Positions 13,327 to 21,238 of a DNA stretch of 21,557 bases are shown piece by piece. Made by a program: the position numbers and the translations under genes. This DNA comes from CAZJYI01 sp964550025 (GTDB lineage: Bacteria; Verrucomicrobiota; Kiritimatiellia; UBA8416; CAYOBW01), in assembly GCA_964550025.1 (NCBI GenBank), contig CAZJYI010000176.1, positions 1 through 21,557 on the forward strand. The letters run 5' to 3'. Under the pieces are notes generated by a model that ran no database searches, was not told where the DNA came from, and saw only the letters and a program-made list of their open reading frames with translations. Position 1 is the stretch's first letter; each line of letters opens with the position of its first letter.

Positions 13327-14060
13327 TCGCTACGGTCTCCCTTGAGCCGGGCGACAACCGTCTCCCCAGCCCTGACCTTGTCGCCCTCGGAAACGAGAAC
13401 GTCGACATCCACGGCGGGCAGGTACATGTCGAGGCGCGAACCGAACTTCATCATGCCGATACGGTCTCCCTTCTCGAGCCGGACGCTCCGGTCGTGGTCC
13501 GGCCAGTAGACGACGCGACGGGCCACGGGCCCCACGATCTGGTTGATCAGGCAGTGCGTTCCGCTTCCGGAGATGAGGATAGAGTTGTGCTGGTTGTTTT
13601 CAGACGATTTCTCGTGAAAGGTGAAGAAGTGCTTTCCGGGGAAGTAGCCAAGGAAGCGGGACTCACCGGCGATGGGTGCGCGATTGACGTGGACGTCGAA
13701 AAGGCTCAGAAAGATGCTGATCCGCGTCACGTCCGACGCGGTAAAGGCCGCCAGATCGTCCCCCGCCAGCCCGCAGAAACCGGCCAGGCGTCGCATGTCA
13801 TCCGGAGACACCGTGCTGATACCCGCGATCCTGCCGTCGGCCCCGGACACAACCGCGTCCGCCTCCGCGGGAGCGGTCCGCTCGGGATCACGGAAGAAAT
13901 ACAGGAAATAGGCGCAAAGGACCGCCCCAAGGACCGTGGCCCATGCCAGCGACTGCCGCCATCCCGCTCGAAAGACCCACCTGCAAGCGGCACAGACAAC
14001 GCATCCCACGGCGAACGCGACGCCGATGTAGGGTGCGACTTCCGGACGAACCGGCATCAT
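13323..14060 (-). CDS. psd: Phosphatidylserine decarboxylase proenzyme
   Basis: This 245-residue enzyme decarboxylates phosphatidylserine to phosphatidylethanolamine at the inner membrane. Two hydrophobic segments lie at about 10-30 and 38-56. Asp75 (GADGR) and His124 (FDVHVNRAPIAG) match the self-processing residues of the family. The cleavage site lies in MMKFGSRLD: Gly207/Ser208, where Ser208 would become the pyruvoyl group of the small alpha chain (about 38 residues). The short length places it in the archaeal-type/PSD-A group. AAGGAGG is 5 nt before the ATG at 14060. It is first in the psd-pssA-glycosylase operon, with GTG overlap to pssA. Confidence 0.95.
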   Translation of the reverse strand: MMPVRPEVAPYIGVAFAVGCVVCAACRWVFRAGWRQSLAWATVLGAVLCAYFLYFFRDPERTAPAEADAVVSGADGRIAGISTVSPDDMRRLAGFCGLAGDDLAAFTASDVTRISIFLSLFDVHVNRAPIAGESRFLGYFPGKHFFTFHEKSSENNQHNSILISGSGTHCLINQIVGPVARRVVYWPDHDRSVRLEKGDRIGMMKFGSRLDMYLPAVDVDVLVSEGDKVRAGETVVARLKGDRSE

Positions 14061-14190
14061 TACTTCCTCCTTTGCTCCGCAAACCGGGGCACAACGCCTC
14101 TGTTGCGCATATCCGCCCGGCCACGCACCTGATGGGCGACTCGCTCACCCGGCAAGGGAACGTGCTGCGAACGACTGACCCGCGCATCAC

Positions 14191-14220
14191 GGTTCGTAGT
14201 GCGCCCGTGAGGGCGTTCCC
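14191..14220 (+). repeat. GTAG-headed hairpin repeat, copy A
   Basis: The sequence GTTCGTAGTG is followed by stem CGCCC (14202-14206), loop GTGA and stem GGGCG (14211-14215), then TTCCC. The same layout recurs twice at 16.1 kb with a changed but compensated stem. The head GTAG at the foot of a small palindrome is the hallmark of REP sequences mobilised by RAYT transposases. It lies between the 3' end of the rluD-type gene and the start of psd. A possible degraded inverted partner precedes it (14150-14175). Confidence 0.7.
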
Positions 14221-14286
14221 CATTGCGAATTCCGAAGCGGGGGGTTCCTAACAAAGCGCTCATTCTCAAACAGCCATTGGCCGTTG

Positions 14287-15201
14287 TCAACCGCGAAGCC
14301 CGTCAACAACAGATTGCATGTCCGCTGGGACGGGCGCGGCGAACTCCACCGGTTCCCCGGTGGCGGGATGGACGAAGCCGAGCGACTCGGCGTGCAGCAT
14401 CTGCCTGGGGACGACCACGGAGGACGGGAACCGGCGGGAGCGGCGCGCGCCGTACTGCCGGTCTCCGAGGACGGGGTGCCCCACGTGGGCCATGTGGACG
14501 CGGATCTGGTGCGTGCGTCCCGTTTCGATTCGGATACGAACGAGACAGATGTCTCCCAGGACTTCAGCAACCCGGTAGTGCGTCACGGCCGTCCTGCCGC
14601 GTGCGGGCCGGGCCGACATCTTCTTGCGGTCCGTCCGGCTTCTGCCGATGAGCGATTCGACGGTCCCGTGCGGGGGCAGCGGCATACCATGCACAAGTGC
14701 GACGTACTGTTTCCGTACGGTGCCGGCCTTGAACTGCTCCACGAGCGCGGCCATGGAGGCGTCGTGCTTGGCCACGACCATGACGCCGCTGGTGTCCTTG
14801 TCCAGACGATGAACGATCCCGGGGCGTTTCTCGCCGCCGATGCCGGCCAGGTCCCGGCAATGATGCAGCAGTGCATTGACGAGCGTGCCGGAGGAATGGC
14901 CGGGGGCGGGGTGCACGACGAGGCCCGGCGGTTTGCTCAGAACGATCACGTCGGCGTCTTCGTGCAGGACATCAAACGGGATGGCTTCGGGCAGCACGGC
15001 CGTTTCGCGCGGCGGCGGAACGTCGATTTCCACGGTCATCCCTTCGCGGACGTGGAGGTTGCATCTGGCGGGACCACCGTCGACCGTCACGCACCCCTCC
15101 CGGATCAGGGACTGAACACGCGTTCTGGAAAGCTCCGGCAACTGCGCCGAAACCCAGACATCCAGGCGCCCGGATGCGCCGTCTGCTACCTCAAGTTGCA
15201 T
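14287..15201 (-). CDS. rluD: RluA/RluD-family 23S rRNA pseudouridine synthase
   Basis: This 304-residue enzyme has an N-terminal S4 RNA-binding domain (about 10-70: RLDVWVSAQLPELSRTRVQSLIREGCVTVDG) and a pseudouridine synthase domain. The catalytic Asp134 lies in HRLDKDTSGVMVVAK. Other family motifs are LSKPPGLVVHPAPGH, GRTHQIRVHMAHVGHPVLGD and the QMLHAESLGFVHP segment. The S4 domain plus this length fits the RluD group, which modifies helix 69 of 23S rRNA; assignment within the RluA family is by similarity of layout and is less certain than the family. It overlaps the end of lgt by 11 nt and has no separate ribosome binding site, so translation is probably coupled. Confidence 0.9.
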   Translation of the reverse strand: MQLEVADGASGRLDVWVSAQLPELSRTRVQSLIREGCVTVDGGPARCNLHVREGMTVEIDVPPPRETAVLPEAIPFDVLHEDADVIVLSKPPGLVVHPAPGHSSGTLVNALLHHCRDLAGIGGEKRPGIVHRLDKDTSGVMVVAKHDASMAALVEQFKAGTVRKQYVALVHGMPLPPHGTVESLIGRSRTDRKKMSARPARGRTAVTHYRVAEVLGDICLVRIRIETGRTHQIRVHMAHVGHPVLGDRQYGARRSRRFPSSVVVPRQMLHAESLGFVHPATGEPVEFAAPVPADMQSVVDGLRG

Positions 15202-16015
15202 TGTTCGCGAGGGGCTTCCGGTTACTGAGCCACGCGTAGACGCCGGCCGCCACGGTCAGCAGCGTCAGGCTGACCCACTGGGCCGAGGAGAGCCCGAGGT
15301 ACTGCATGCGCTGACCGCGGTCGCCCCGAAGCGCTTCCATCGCGAACCGCACGGCGGCATACCCGCACATGTAGGCGACGACCACCTGGCCGTTCCAGCG
15401 CCGGCGCGGGTAGAGATAGCGCAGGCACAGGAAGAGGATGAGGTTCAGCGTGGCTTCGTAGAGCTGCACGGGGTGGACAGGCAGGCTCTGCGCGACGGTC
15501 TCCTGAATCCAACCGACTTCCACGTGGTGCCGCCAGACCAGGCTCCTGGTATCCCCGGGATAGCACACGCCGGGAAGACGCCCGCTGGGGGCGCCGAAGC
15601 AACAGCCGTTGAGGAAGCAGCCTGCCCGGCCGAACGTATGGGCGATCGGCACCGCGGTAATAACGAAATCGATCAGCGAAGAGAACTTCTGTTTGCGTGC
15701 GCGGGCGAAGAAGAAGAGCGCTGCCGCCGCGGTGAGCAGCCCCCCGTAGAAGATCAGTCCGCCCTGGTCCACCCGGAAAATGCCCCACAGATCCTTGGAG
15801 AAGTGCTCCCAGTCGGCCGCCACGAACGCGAGCCGTGCACCCACCACTCCCGAGACCATGACCCAGAACAGCAGGTCGGAACAGAAATTGAAATCGCGGC
15901 CTTCCTTGCGGCCGAGGTGCACCCAGTTGGCCAGCCCGGCGAGAAACCCGAGCGCCATCATCACGCCGTACCAGTGTATGGACAGGGGCCCGATCTTGAA
16001 ACAAATAGGATGCAT
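15191..16015 (-). CDS. lgt: Prolipoprotein diacylglyceryl transferase
   Basis: This 274-residue inner-membrane enzyme transfers diacylglycerol from phosphatidylglycerol to the lipobox cysteine of prolipoproteins, the first step of lipoprotein maturation. The family signature HTFGRAGCFLNGCCFG lies at 126-141, with the essential Arg and Asn. The N-terminus IHWYGVMMALGF carries the conserved Tyr. Six or seven hydrophobic segments are visible, and RPEALRGD-like AMEALRGDRGQ lies near the C-terminus. The segment that is FHGG in E. coli reads FYGG (89-92), so the histidine reported as important there is Tyr. The ATG at 16015 lacks a Shine-Dalgarno sequence and lies 17 nt from a large palindromic element. 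It leads the lgt-rluD pair. Confidence 0.95.
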   Translation of the reverse strand: MHPICFKIGPLSIHWYGVMMALGFLAGLANWVHLGRKEGRDFNFCSDLLFWVMVSGVVGARLAFVAADWEHFSKDLWGIFRVDQGGLIFYGGLLTAAAALFFFARARKQKFSSLIDFVITAVPIAHTFGRAGCFLNGCCFGAPSGRLPGVCYPGDTRSLVWRHHVEVGWIQETVAQSLPVHPVQLYEATLNLILFLCLRYLYPRRRWNGQVVVAYMCGYAAVRFAMEALRGDRGQRMQYLGLSSAQWVSLTLLTVAAGVYAWLSNRKPLANNAT

Positions 16016-16070
16016 GGCCGTTTTCCCCGGAGCGCATCTGCGATTCGGTGCGCCAAACCCGTTTCCCCAC

Positions 16071-16100
16071 GGGGGACCGCCTCACGGCGGAACTACGAAC
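16071..16100 (-). repeat. GTAG-headed hairpin repeat, copy C
   Basis: Read on the minus strand, it gives GTTCGTAGTT, stem CCGCC, loop GTGA, stem GGCGG, then TCCCCC. Stem bases differ from copy A at both sides but remain paired (plus-strand stem 16077-16081 with 16086-16090). Confidence 0.7.
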
Positions 16101-16110
16101 GATCATCCAC

Positions 16111-16140
16111 CCGTTTGTAGTGCGCTCGTAAGAGCGTCCC
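16111..16140 (+). repeat. GTAG-headed hairpin repeat, copy B
   Basis: It reads CCGTTTGTAGTG, stem CGCTC (16123-16127), loop GTAA, stem GAGCG (16132-16136), then TCCC. Against copy A, a C-to-T change in the left arm is matched by G-to-A in the right arm, keeping the pair. The loop stays GNRA-type. Confidence 0.7.
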
Positions 16141-16265
16141 CGTTAGAGCGCACCGAATCGCAGATGCGCCCGTTTTTCCCGGCAAAAACCACATTTCTTG
16201 TGGACAAGTAGAGCAATAACAACTATCCATATCATGGCCCATATCTCCGGGCCATCCAAGGACAA

Positions 16266-18656
16266 ATGATGGAAGACGACACCAAGACAGGCATACAGGT
16301 CGAAGCCGTGGGCAAAATGGCCTGCAGCAAGTGCGCTACGGAGTTCGACGTTTCCCCGTTTGAGTCGTTCACGGCGGTACAATGCCCGCAATGCGGCTCC
16401 CGCCAGACCGTCCCCGCCAGACTGGGTCATTTTGTTCTGCTGCGACTGATCGGCACGGGTGGAATGGGCGGCGTCTACCACGCCCGCGACGAAACGCTCG
16501 GACGCGACGTCGCCATCAAGGTCATGCTGAAATCTCTCGGCGACGACGTGCAGTTTGTCGAGACATTCAGGCGCGAGGCGCAAGCGGCCGCCAAACTCAA
16601 CCATCCCAGCATCGCGCAGATCTATTCGTTCGGCCAGGCACAGGGACAGCCCTACATTGTCATGGAACTGGTCCGGCAAAGCAGCCTGGCGAAAATGATG
16701 GAGGATTCCAAGCAGCTCGGCCAGTCGTTCGTCATGGACGTCGGGCTGCAGATCGCCGAGGGGCTCCAGGCGGCCGACGAAATCGGGCTCATACACGGCG
16801 ACATCAAACCCGAGAACATCCTGATGGACGAGCGTGGGAAGGCCAAGCTCGTCGATTTCGGACTGGCGTCATTCGTAGACCAGGCCGCGGCCGAGGGTAT
16901 ATGGGGAACGCCGTACTACATCGCCCCCGAGAAGCTCAAGCGCCAGAAAGCCGACGCCCGCTCGGACATCTACAGCCTGGGAGGGACACTCTACCACGCC
17001 ATTGCCGGCCAACCGCCGTTCGAGGGAAAGACCCCGCTGGAAGTCATACAGGCGCGTATCGACAATGCGCCCCCTGAGCTGGCCAAGGTCGCCGAGGGCA
17101 CGGACAAGACGGTGTCGGGCATCGTCATGCGCATGCTGGAAGAACAGCCTTCCCGCCGTTATCCGACCTACGCATCGCTGATCAGCGACCTGCGCAGAGC
17201 CGTCAACTCCCTGCCCAAGCCGACCAAGCGCCCCGTCACAAAGCGCTACCGCCCCACCAGCAAGGGACGGCGCATCGTAACCAAGAAGCGGCCAACCGAA
17301 ACGGGCGGGGCGGTCGTCGGCGAGACCCCCCAGACAACCGCCAAGCTTCGCATCGGCAAGTCAACCACGACGGAGTCCGCGCTTTCGGACTATCGCCCTC
17401 CGTTGACGGCTGCACCGCCACGCAAGACGGACACCAAGAAGACGGTCGGCGTCGTTGTCGCCGTCATTGTCGGGCTCATGGTCCTTCTCGGCATGGCGGC
17501 GGGCGGCATATGGTTCAAACAGTGGCGCGACGAACGGATCGCGGAGAGGACACGGGTGGTCCTTCTGGGCAAGGCATCCAAAGAGGCGCAGGCCTCCGCG
17601 GACGCGACCTATGCCGCCATCACCAACATCATGCGGACGGCCAATGCCGGACGAACGGCGGCCACGCAGGCAACCAACGCGGTCGCCGAGACGCTCAAGG
17701 CGGCTCTCCCGCACAAATCGCCGACGCAGGCTCAGAAAGACGACTACGCCGCCCTGCGCAAACTCAACGAGACGATTGTTGCCGCTGTCGCGGACCTCGA
17801 TCGCATGGAGGGTGCCATCCCCAAGATCCAGGACGCGGCGGGCAAGGCCCTGGCCAAAGTGGTGGAATCCGACAAGGTCGAGCTCGCCAGAAAACGGCTG
17901 GAGTCCGTACAGAAAGTGCAGGAAGTGACGGCCAAAGCGGAAACCGACGCGAAGGACGCTCGAACGGCCATCGACAAAGCGGCAGCCGAGGTCAAGGAAC
18001 TCTGCAAGAAGATCGACGCCGACTGGAAGCGTATCCAGGACGAGCGCGCCGCGGCCGAGGCGGCCGAGGAAGCGGAAGAGAAGGCCAAGGAGGAGGCGGC
18101 AAGGAAGGCTGTGCGGCTGAAGAAAGAGCTGGAAATGGTAAAGACCGCACGCGAAACGCAGGCGGTGTCGCGCGACACGTACCGTTACAGCCAGGCAGCC
18201 GACGATCTCCAGGCTCAGCTCAGCGACTACGAGACGCCGGAAGGCAAGCAGGCGATGCAGCTCACGATCGATCGCTACCGCCGCCTGGACGATCTGAAGA
18301 AGGCGGTCATCAAGAAGCTGGCGGCGGCCCCTTACAAGTGGGGCTGGGTCTCCGGGCGCTCTCCCACGGACGTACTTGGTGCGGACGACAACGGTGTCCG
18401 CCTGAAGGGCCAGTCCGTGCCGTGGGACAAGGTCAGTACACGCCAGATGCTGCACTTCATCAAGTACCTCGTGGGCGACCGCAAGATACCGCTGTCGCGG
18501 CGCGGTGAGCTGACACTGTCGGCGGCGGTGTTCTGCCGTATGCACGGGGGCGAGGAGTTGGCCAAGAAGTACGCTGACAGTGCCGCGTCCCTGAGTCCAC
18601 GCCTCGAGGACGAGATCGCGCGGCTGCTTCCGCCGCTGCCGCCGGCCGAAGAGTAG
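16266..18656 (+). CDS. Membrane Ser/Thr protein kinase with zinc ribbon and coiled coil
   Basis: This 796-residue protein starts at ATG 16266; a second ATG at 16269 has better spacing from AAGGA. A zinc ribbon (CSKC at 20-23, CPQC at 40-43) comes first. The kinase domain at about 55-315 looks active: glycine loop GTGGMGGV (63-70), Lys85, Glu104, catalytic loop HGDIKPEN with Asp179, DFG 197-199, APE 220-222. A basic juxtamembrane stretch precedes one membrane helix (about 394-417). The outer part, about residues 425-690, is Ala/Lys/Glu-rich and predicted as long coiled coil (KAEEEAEEKAKEEAARK-like). The C-terminal 110 residues form a small globular region. HGD instead of HRD is common in bacterial Hanks-type kinases. 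The gene is divergent from lgt and 14 bp upstream of the pyrophosphohydrolase gene. Targets are unknown. Confidence 0.92.
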   Translation: MMEDDTKTGIQVEAVGKMACSKCATEFDVSPFESFTAVQCPQCGSRQTVPARLGHFVLLRLIGTGGMGGVYHARDETLGRDVAIKVMLKSLGDDVQFVETFRREAQAAAKLNHPSIAQIYSFGQAQGQPYIVMELVRQSSLAKMMEDSKQLGQSFVMDVGLQIAEGLQAADEIGLIHGDIKPENILMDERGKAKLVDFGLASFVDQAAAEGIWGTPYYIAPEKLKRQKADARSDIYSLGGTLYHAIAGQPPFEGKTPLEVIQARIDNAPPELAKVAEGTDKTVSGIVMRMLEEQPSRRYPTYASLISDLRRAVNSLPKPTKRPVTKRYRPTSKGRRIVTKKRPTETGGAVVGETPQTTAKLRIGKSTTTESALSDYRPPLTAAPPRKTDTKKTVGVVVAVIVGLMVLLGMAAGGIWFKQWRDERIAERTRVVLLGKASKEAQASADATYAAITNIMRTANAGRTAATQATNAVAETLKAALPHKSPTQAQKDDYAALRKLNETIVAAVADLDRMEGAIPKIQDAAGKALAKVVESDKVELARKRLESVQKVQEVTAKAETDAKDARTAIDKAAAEVKELCKKIDADWKRIQDERAAAEAAEEAEEKAKEEAARKAVRLKKELEMVKTARETQAVSRDTYRYSQAADDLQAQLSDYETPEGKQAMQLTIDRYRRLDDLKKAVIKKLAAAPYKWGWVSGRSPTDVLGADDNGVRLKGQSVPWDKVSTRQMLHFIKYLVGDRKIPLSRRGELTLSAAVFCRMHGGEELAKKYADSAASLSPRLEDEIARLLPPLPPAEE

Positions 18657-18670
18657 ACGGAAACCGGACA

Positions 18671-19042
18671 ATGAACGCAGAACAGGCCATGGTCCGGGAG
18701 TTCCACGAGACATTCGACATACGGCACGCCGACCGGCCCCACAGCCCGGACGAAACGACCAAGGAACTGCGCTGCAGGCTCATTGCCGAAGAACTGGATG
18801 AACTGCGCCAGGCCTTCGACGACGACAACGTCACCGAAATCGCCGACGCCGTCGCGGATCTGTTGTACGTGACCTATGGCACCGCCGTGTCCTGCGGCAT
18901 CGATATCGAACCGGTCTTCCGGGAAGTCCACCGCTCGAACATGACGAAGGTCGGCGGCTACAAGCGCGAAGACGGCAAGTGGGTCAAGCCCGACACCTAC
19001 TCCCCCGCCCGGATCGACGAAGTCCTTGCGGCGCAGAGGTGA
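18671..19042 (+). CDS. MazG-like NTP pyrophosphohydrolase
   Basis: This 123-residue all-alpha protein is of the MazG/phosphoribosyl-ATP pyrophosphohydrolase superfamily, which hydrolyses nucleoside triphosphates to monophosphate and pyrophosphate. The metal site is visible as EELDE (Glu40, Glu41, Glu44) and EIADAVADLLYV (Glu56, Asp59, Asp63). The end, SNMTKVGGYKREDGKWVKPDTYSPA, matches a phage/bacterial house-cleaning subgroup in which this loop follows the last helix. The ribosome binding site is weak, and the gene lies 14 bp after the kinase stop codon, so it probably shares that transcript. The substrate is not determined; a link to kinase signalling is possible but unproven. Confidence 0.82.
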   Translation: MNAEQAMVREFHETFDIRHADRPHSPDETTKELRCRLIAEELDELRQAFDDDNVTEIADAVADLLYVTYGTAVSCGIDIEPVFREVHRSNMTKVGGYKREDGKWVKPDTYSPARIDEVLAAQR

Positions 19043-19270
19043 TCGAGCGGGGCGCGGCGACATGTCCCCTCGTCAACCGTTATCGTCGCCCGCTATCGTC
19101 AACCCACTCCTACTCTTTGTCTTTCCCTTCGTCTTTGCCCTTGTCCTCCCCTTGCGCGCATCAGGGCAAAGATCACGGTAAAGACGAAGGGCGGGATTCT
19201 CCTCCATTGTGCGGACGTGGGTTGTGGGTAAAGGGCAGGACCAGGGGACGATCCCGCCACCCTTACTCGC

Positions 19271-19401
19271 ACCCTTGCCCGCCACCCTTACTCGGTCACC
19301 CTTACTCGAACGCCTTGCCCGAGACCGGTAGGTGGAGCTAGGCCGTGCGCATGTCAAGGGCGGCGTGTAAGCGTAGCCGAGTAAGGGTGGCGGGCAAGGG
19401 T
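19271..19401. repeat. Perfect 24-bp inverted repeat of CCCTTACTCG units
   Basis: The arm 19271-19294 (ACCCTTGCCCGCCACCC then TTACTCG) is exactly inverted at 19378-19401, with an 83-bp loop. The unit CACCCTTACTCG also recurs directly at about 19257-19269 and 19297-19308, so the arm itself is built from short direct repeats. No gene or transposase is associated. Confidence 0.75.
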
Positions 19402-19479
19402 AGGGACGAAGTGTAGAGCCTGACACGACTGTGGGTGCCGAACTTGGGATCTGCGCACATATTCTGTGTATAGGGGACA

Positions 19480-19648
19480 GGGCTCGCCCCGGTGGAGCGA
19501 AGAAAGGCGCTCGTGAAACCGGCGGAACGAGATTCCCTGAGCCCGTACATGTGCGAGGGAAGCGCGCAGGTCTCCTCTCGCTCGCCACGGGCTCAATGGG
19601 CGTGAGCTCCGTATGTACTGGGAATCACAACTCCACCGGGGCAAGCCC
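19480..19648. repeat. Inverted repeat pair of GC-rich palindromes
   Basis: GGGCTCGCCCCGGTGGAG (19480-19497) matches 17 of 18 positions of the inverted 19631-19648. The right copy is itself palindromic: CCACCGGG pairs with CCCGGTGG around GCAAG. This gives a second face-to-face hairpin pair, unrelated in sequence to the GTAG-headed family. Confidence 0.6.
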
Positions 19649-19716
19649 GGTGGTGGCTGCATTGTGCTTGTCCGGGCGCCGTTCCGTTCCAACCCCTCTT
19701 TGTCTTAGCCACCGCC

Positions 19717-20343
19717 TCAGTCCTCCCGGGAAGCGTCAGGAGGCGACGGGTCTTCCTGCTCTTCCCGGATCACGTCGTCGAGCTCGCGGAACGCCTGATC
19801 GAGATCGTCGTTGACGACGCGGTGCTTGTAGCGGTCGCGTTGGCGCATCTCGATCTCCGCGTTGCGCAGACGGGTTTCTATCACGTCGGGCGCGTCTTCC
19901 TTCCGTCCCTGGAGACGCTGCCGCAGGACGGCCATCGAGGGCGGTTCGATGAAGATATCGACAAACGCCCGCTTAAGCGGATCGTCATCGGACACGGCGC
20001 CAACGTACGCCCGGATCTGTTCGGCGCCCTGCACGTCGATGTCCATCAACACGGAGTCGCCCCTTGCCAGGGCATCGCTGACGGTGCCCTTGAGCGTACC
20101 GTAGCGGTAGTCGTGAACCACGGCGTGCTCGAGAAACTCGCCGGCCGCCACGCGGCGCTCGAACTCCGCTTCGGTCAGGAAGTAGTAGTCCACGCCATCC
20201 CGCTCCTGCCCCCGGGGCGAGCGCGTGGTGCAGGAAACCGAGTAGACGATGTCCTCGCGGGTCGCGGTCAGACGGTCGCACAACGTGCTCTTGCCGGCCC
20301 CGGAGGGAGCGGAGACAACGATCAGCAACGGGCGACGGGGCAT
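19717..20343 (-). CDS. gmk: Guanylate kinase
   Basis: This 208-residue enzyme phosphorylates GMP to GDP with ATP. The P-loop SAPSGAGKST lies at 11-20, the GMP-binding SCTTRSPRGQERDGVDYYF at 37-55, LEHAVVHDYRYGT at 71-83 and DIDVQGAEQI at 101-110. The ATG at 20343 has GGAG 8 nt upstream. A GTG at 20352 overlapping the yicC stop as GTGA is an alternative start adding three residues. It ends with an acidic, disordered tail (EEQEDPSPPDASRED). It is third in the prfB-yicC-gmk order; rpoZ, a common next gene, is absent, and repeats follow instead. Confidence 0.95.
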   Translation of the reverse strand: MPRRPLLIVVSAPSGAGKSTLCDRLTATREDIVYSVSCTTRSPRGQERDGVDYYFLTEAEFERRVAAGEFLEHAVVHDYRYGTLKGTVSDALARGDSVLMDIDVQGAEQIRAYVGAVSDDDPLKRAFVDIFIEPPSMAVLRQRLQGRKEDAPDVIETRLRNAEIEMRQRDRYKHRVVNDDLDQAFRELDDVIREEQEDPSPPDASRED

Positions 20344-20348
20344 GGCGC

Positions 20349-21233
20349 TCACTCCACGTTCTGGACTTGCTCGCGCACACTCTCGAGGTCCGCTTTGAAA
20401 CGCACAACGGCGGTCGAGATCTCCGTGTCGTTCGCCTTGGCCCCAATCGTGTTGATCTCGCGCAACATCTCCTGGCACAGAAAGTCAAGCGTCCGCCCCA
20501 CCGGCTTCTTGGAGGCCATCATTTTCTCTACCTGGGCAAGGTGGCTTTCCAGCCGCACCACCTCCTCGGAGATGTCCGAACGGTCGGCGAAAAGCGCTAT
20601 CTCGCGCAGCAGCGGGGTGTCCGCCAGGTCAATGGGCACGCCGGCATCCTCGATGCGCCGTTTCAGGTTCTCCCGGTACACCTCCACCACCCTGGGCGCG
20701 CGCTTGCGAATAGCGCCCACCAGGGTGCCGAGCGAATTGAAGCGACGGACGATGTCCTTCTGCAGCGTCTTCCCCTCGCGTGTCCGCATCCTGTCCAGCT
20801 CAACCAGCGCCGCCGACACGGCTCGCCGCAGCGTCGGCCACACTCTCTCGCAGTCCTCCGGAACGGACTCGAACTTCACGAGGTCCGGCAACTTGAGCAG
20901 ATCCTGCACGGTCAGCGTCGCCTCCAACCCCAGCTCCTTGCCGACGCGCCGCAATTCCCGCACGAGAATGCGGGCGGCCTCGCTGTCCACGCTGATGCAC
21001 ATGCGCTTGGCTTTGCCTGCCAGGCTCACTCTCACGCTTCCGGATACGGATCCGCGCGACACTTTCTTCTGGATCAGGCTACCCACGCGGGCCTCGAGCG
21101 CGGACAGTTCGCGGGGCAGGCCGACGCGGACGTCAAGCTGCTTGCGGTTGACCGAGCTCAGTTCGACCTCCATCGTCAGTCCCCCGGCCGACGCCTGCCC
21201 ACGTCCAAAGCCCGTCATGCTCTTCAACGGCAT
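20349..21233 (-). CDS. yicC: YicC/YloC-family endoribonuclease
   Basis: This 294-residue protein opens with the family hallmark KSMTGFGRG. The YicC-like N-terminal domain follows (VELSSVNRKQLDVRVGLPRELSALE), and the DUF1732 C-terminal domain ends GRTLDFLCQEMLREINTIGAKANDTEIS with the conserved KxxxExxREQVQN tail. Members are reported to be endoribonucleases acting on RNA in E. coli and Bacillus. The ATG at 21233 begins 5 bp after the prfB stop, and the gene is 5 bp upstream of the gmk start. The first three residues (MPL) precede the usual start, so translation might begin a little later. Position next to gmk is the typical bacterial arrangement. Confidence 0.93.
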   Translation of the reverse strand: MPLKSMTGFGRGQASAGGLTMEVELSSVNRKQLDVRVGLPRELSALEARVGSLIQKKVSRGSVSGSVRVSLAGKAKRMCISVDSEAARILVRELRRVGKELGLEATLTVQDLLKLPDLVKFESVPEDCERVWPTLRRAVSAALVELDRMRTREGKTLQKDIVRRFNSLGTLVGAIRKRAPRVVEVYRENLKRRIEDAGVPIDLADTPLLREIALFADRSDISEEVVRLESHLAQVEKMMASKKPVGRTLDFLCQEMLREINTIGAKANDTEISTAVVRFKADLESVREQVQNVE

Positions 21234-21238
21234 GGCGA

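Larger units (their letters stand above)
16032..16169. repeat. Composite palindromic element (BIME-like) between lgt and kinase gene
   Basis: A perfect 22-bp inverted repeat (arms 16032-16053 and 16148-16169, beginning GCGCATCTGCGATTCGG on the left) encloses a CCCGT/ACGGG stem (16058-16072 region) and two GTAG-headed hairpins in opposite orientation. The 138-bp unit is almost entirely base-paired when folded. There is no coding capacity and no transposase. It resembles paired REPs (BIMEs) or a MITE. If lgt is transcribed from beyond 16170, this structure forms its mRNA leader. Confidence 0.8.
19043..19716. other. Non-coding region rich in inverted repeats
   Basis: About 670 bp lie between the pyrophosphohydrolase gene and the 3' end of gmk. 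The two larger palindromes are listed separately. Near 19100-19190 a CCCTTCGTCTTTGCCC stretch has an interrupted inverted counterpart (GGGCAAAGATCACGGTAAAGACGAAGGGC). Open frames here have repeat-derived translations and no ribosome binding sites. Both flanking genes end into the region, so terminators may be among these structures; no T-run was found. Confidence 0.6.

Noticed and set aside
16198..16226. Promoter TTGTGG/AACTAT for the kinase gene
   Set aside because: Both hexamers are poor matches and no other evidence supports a start there.
19073..19814. Open frames in the repeat-rich gap before gmk
   Set aside because: Their translations are simple products of CCCTTACTCG and CCCTTCGTC repeats with no ribosome binding site. 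They are not credible genes.
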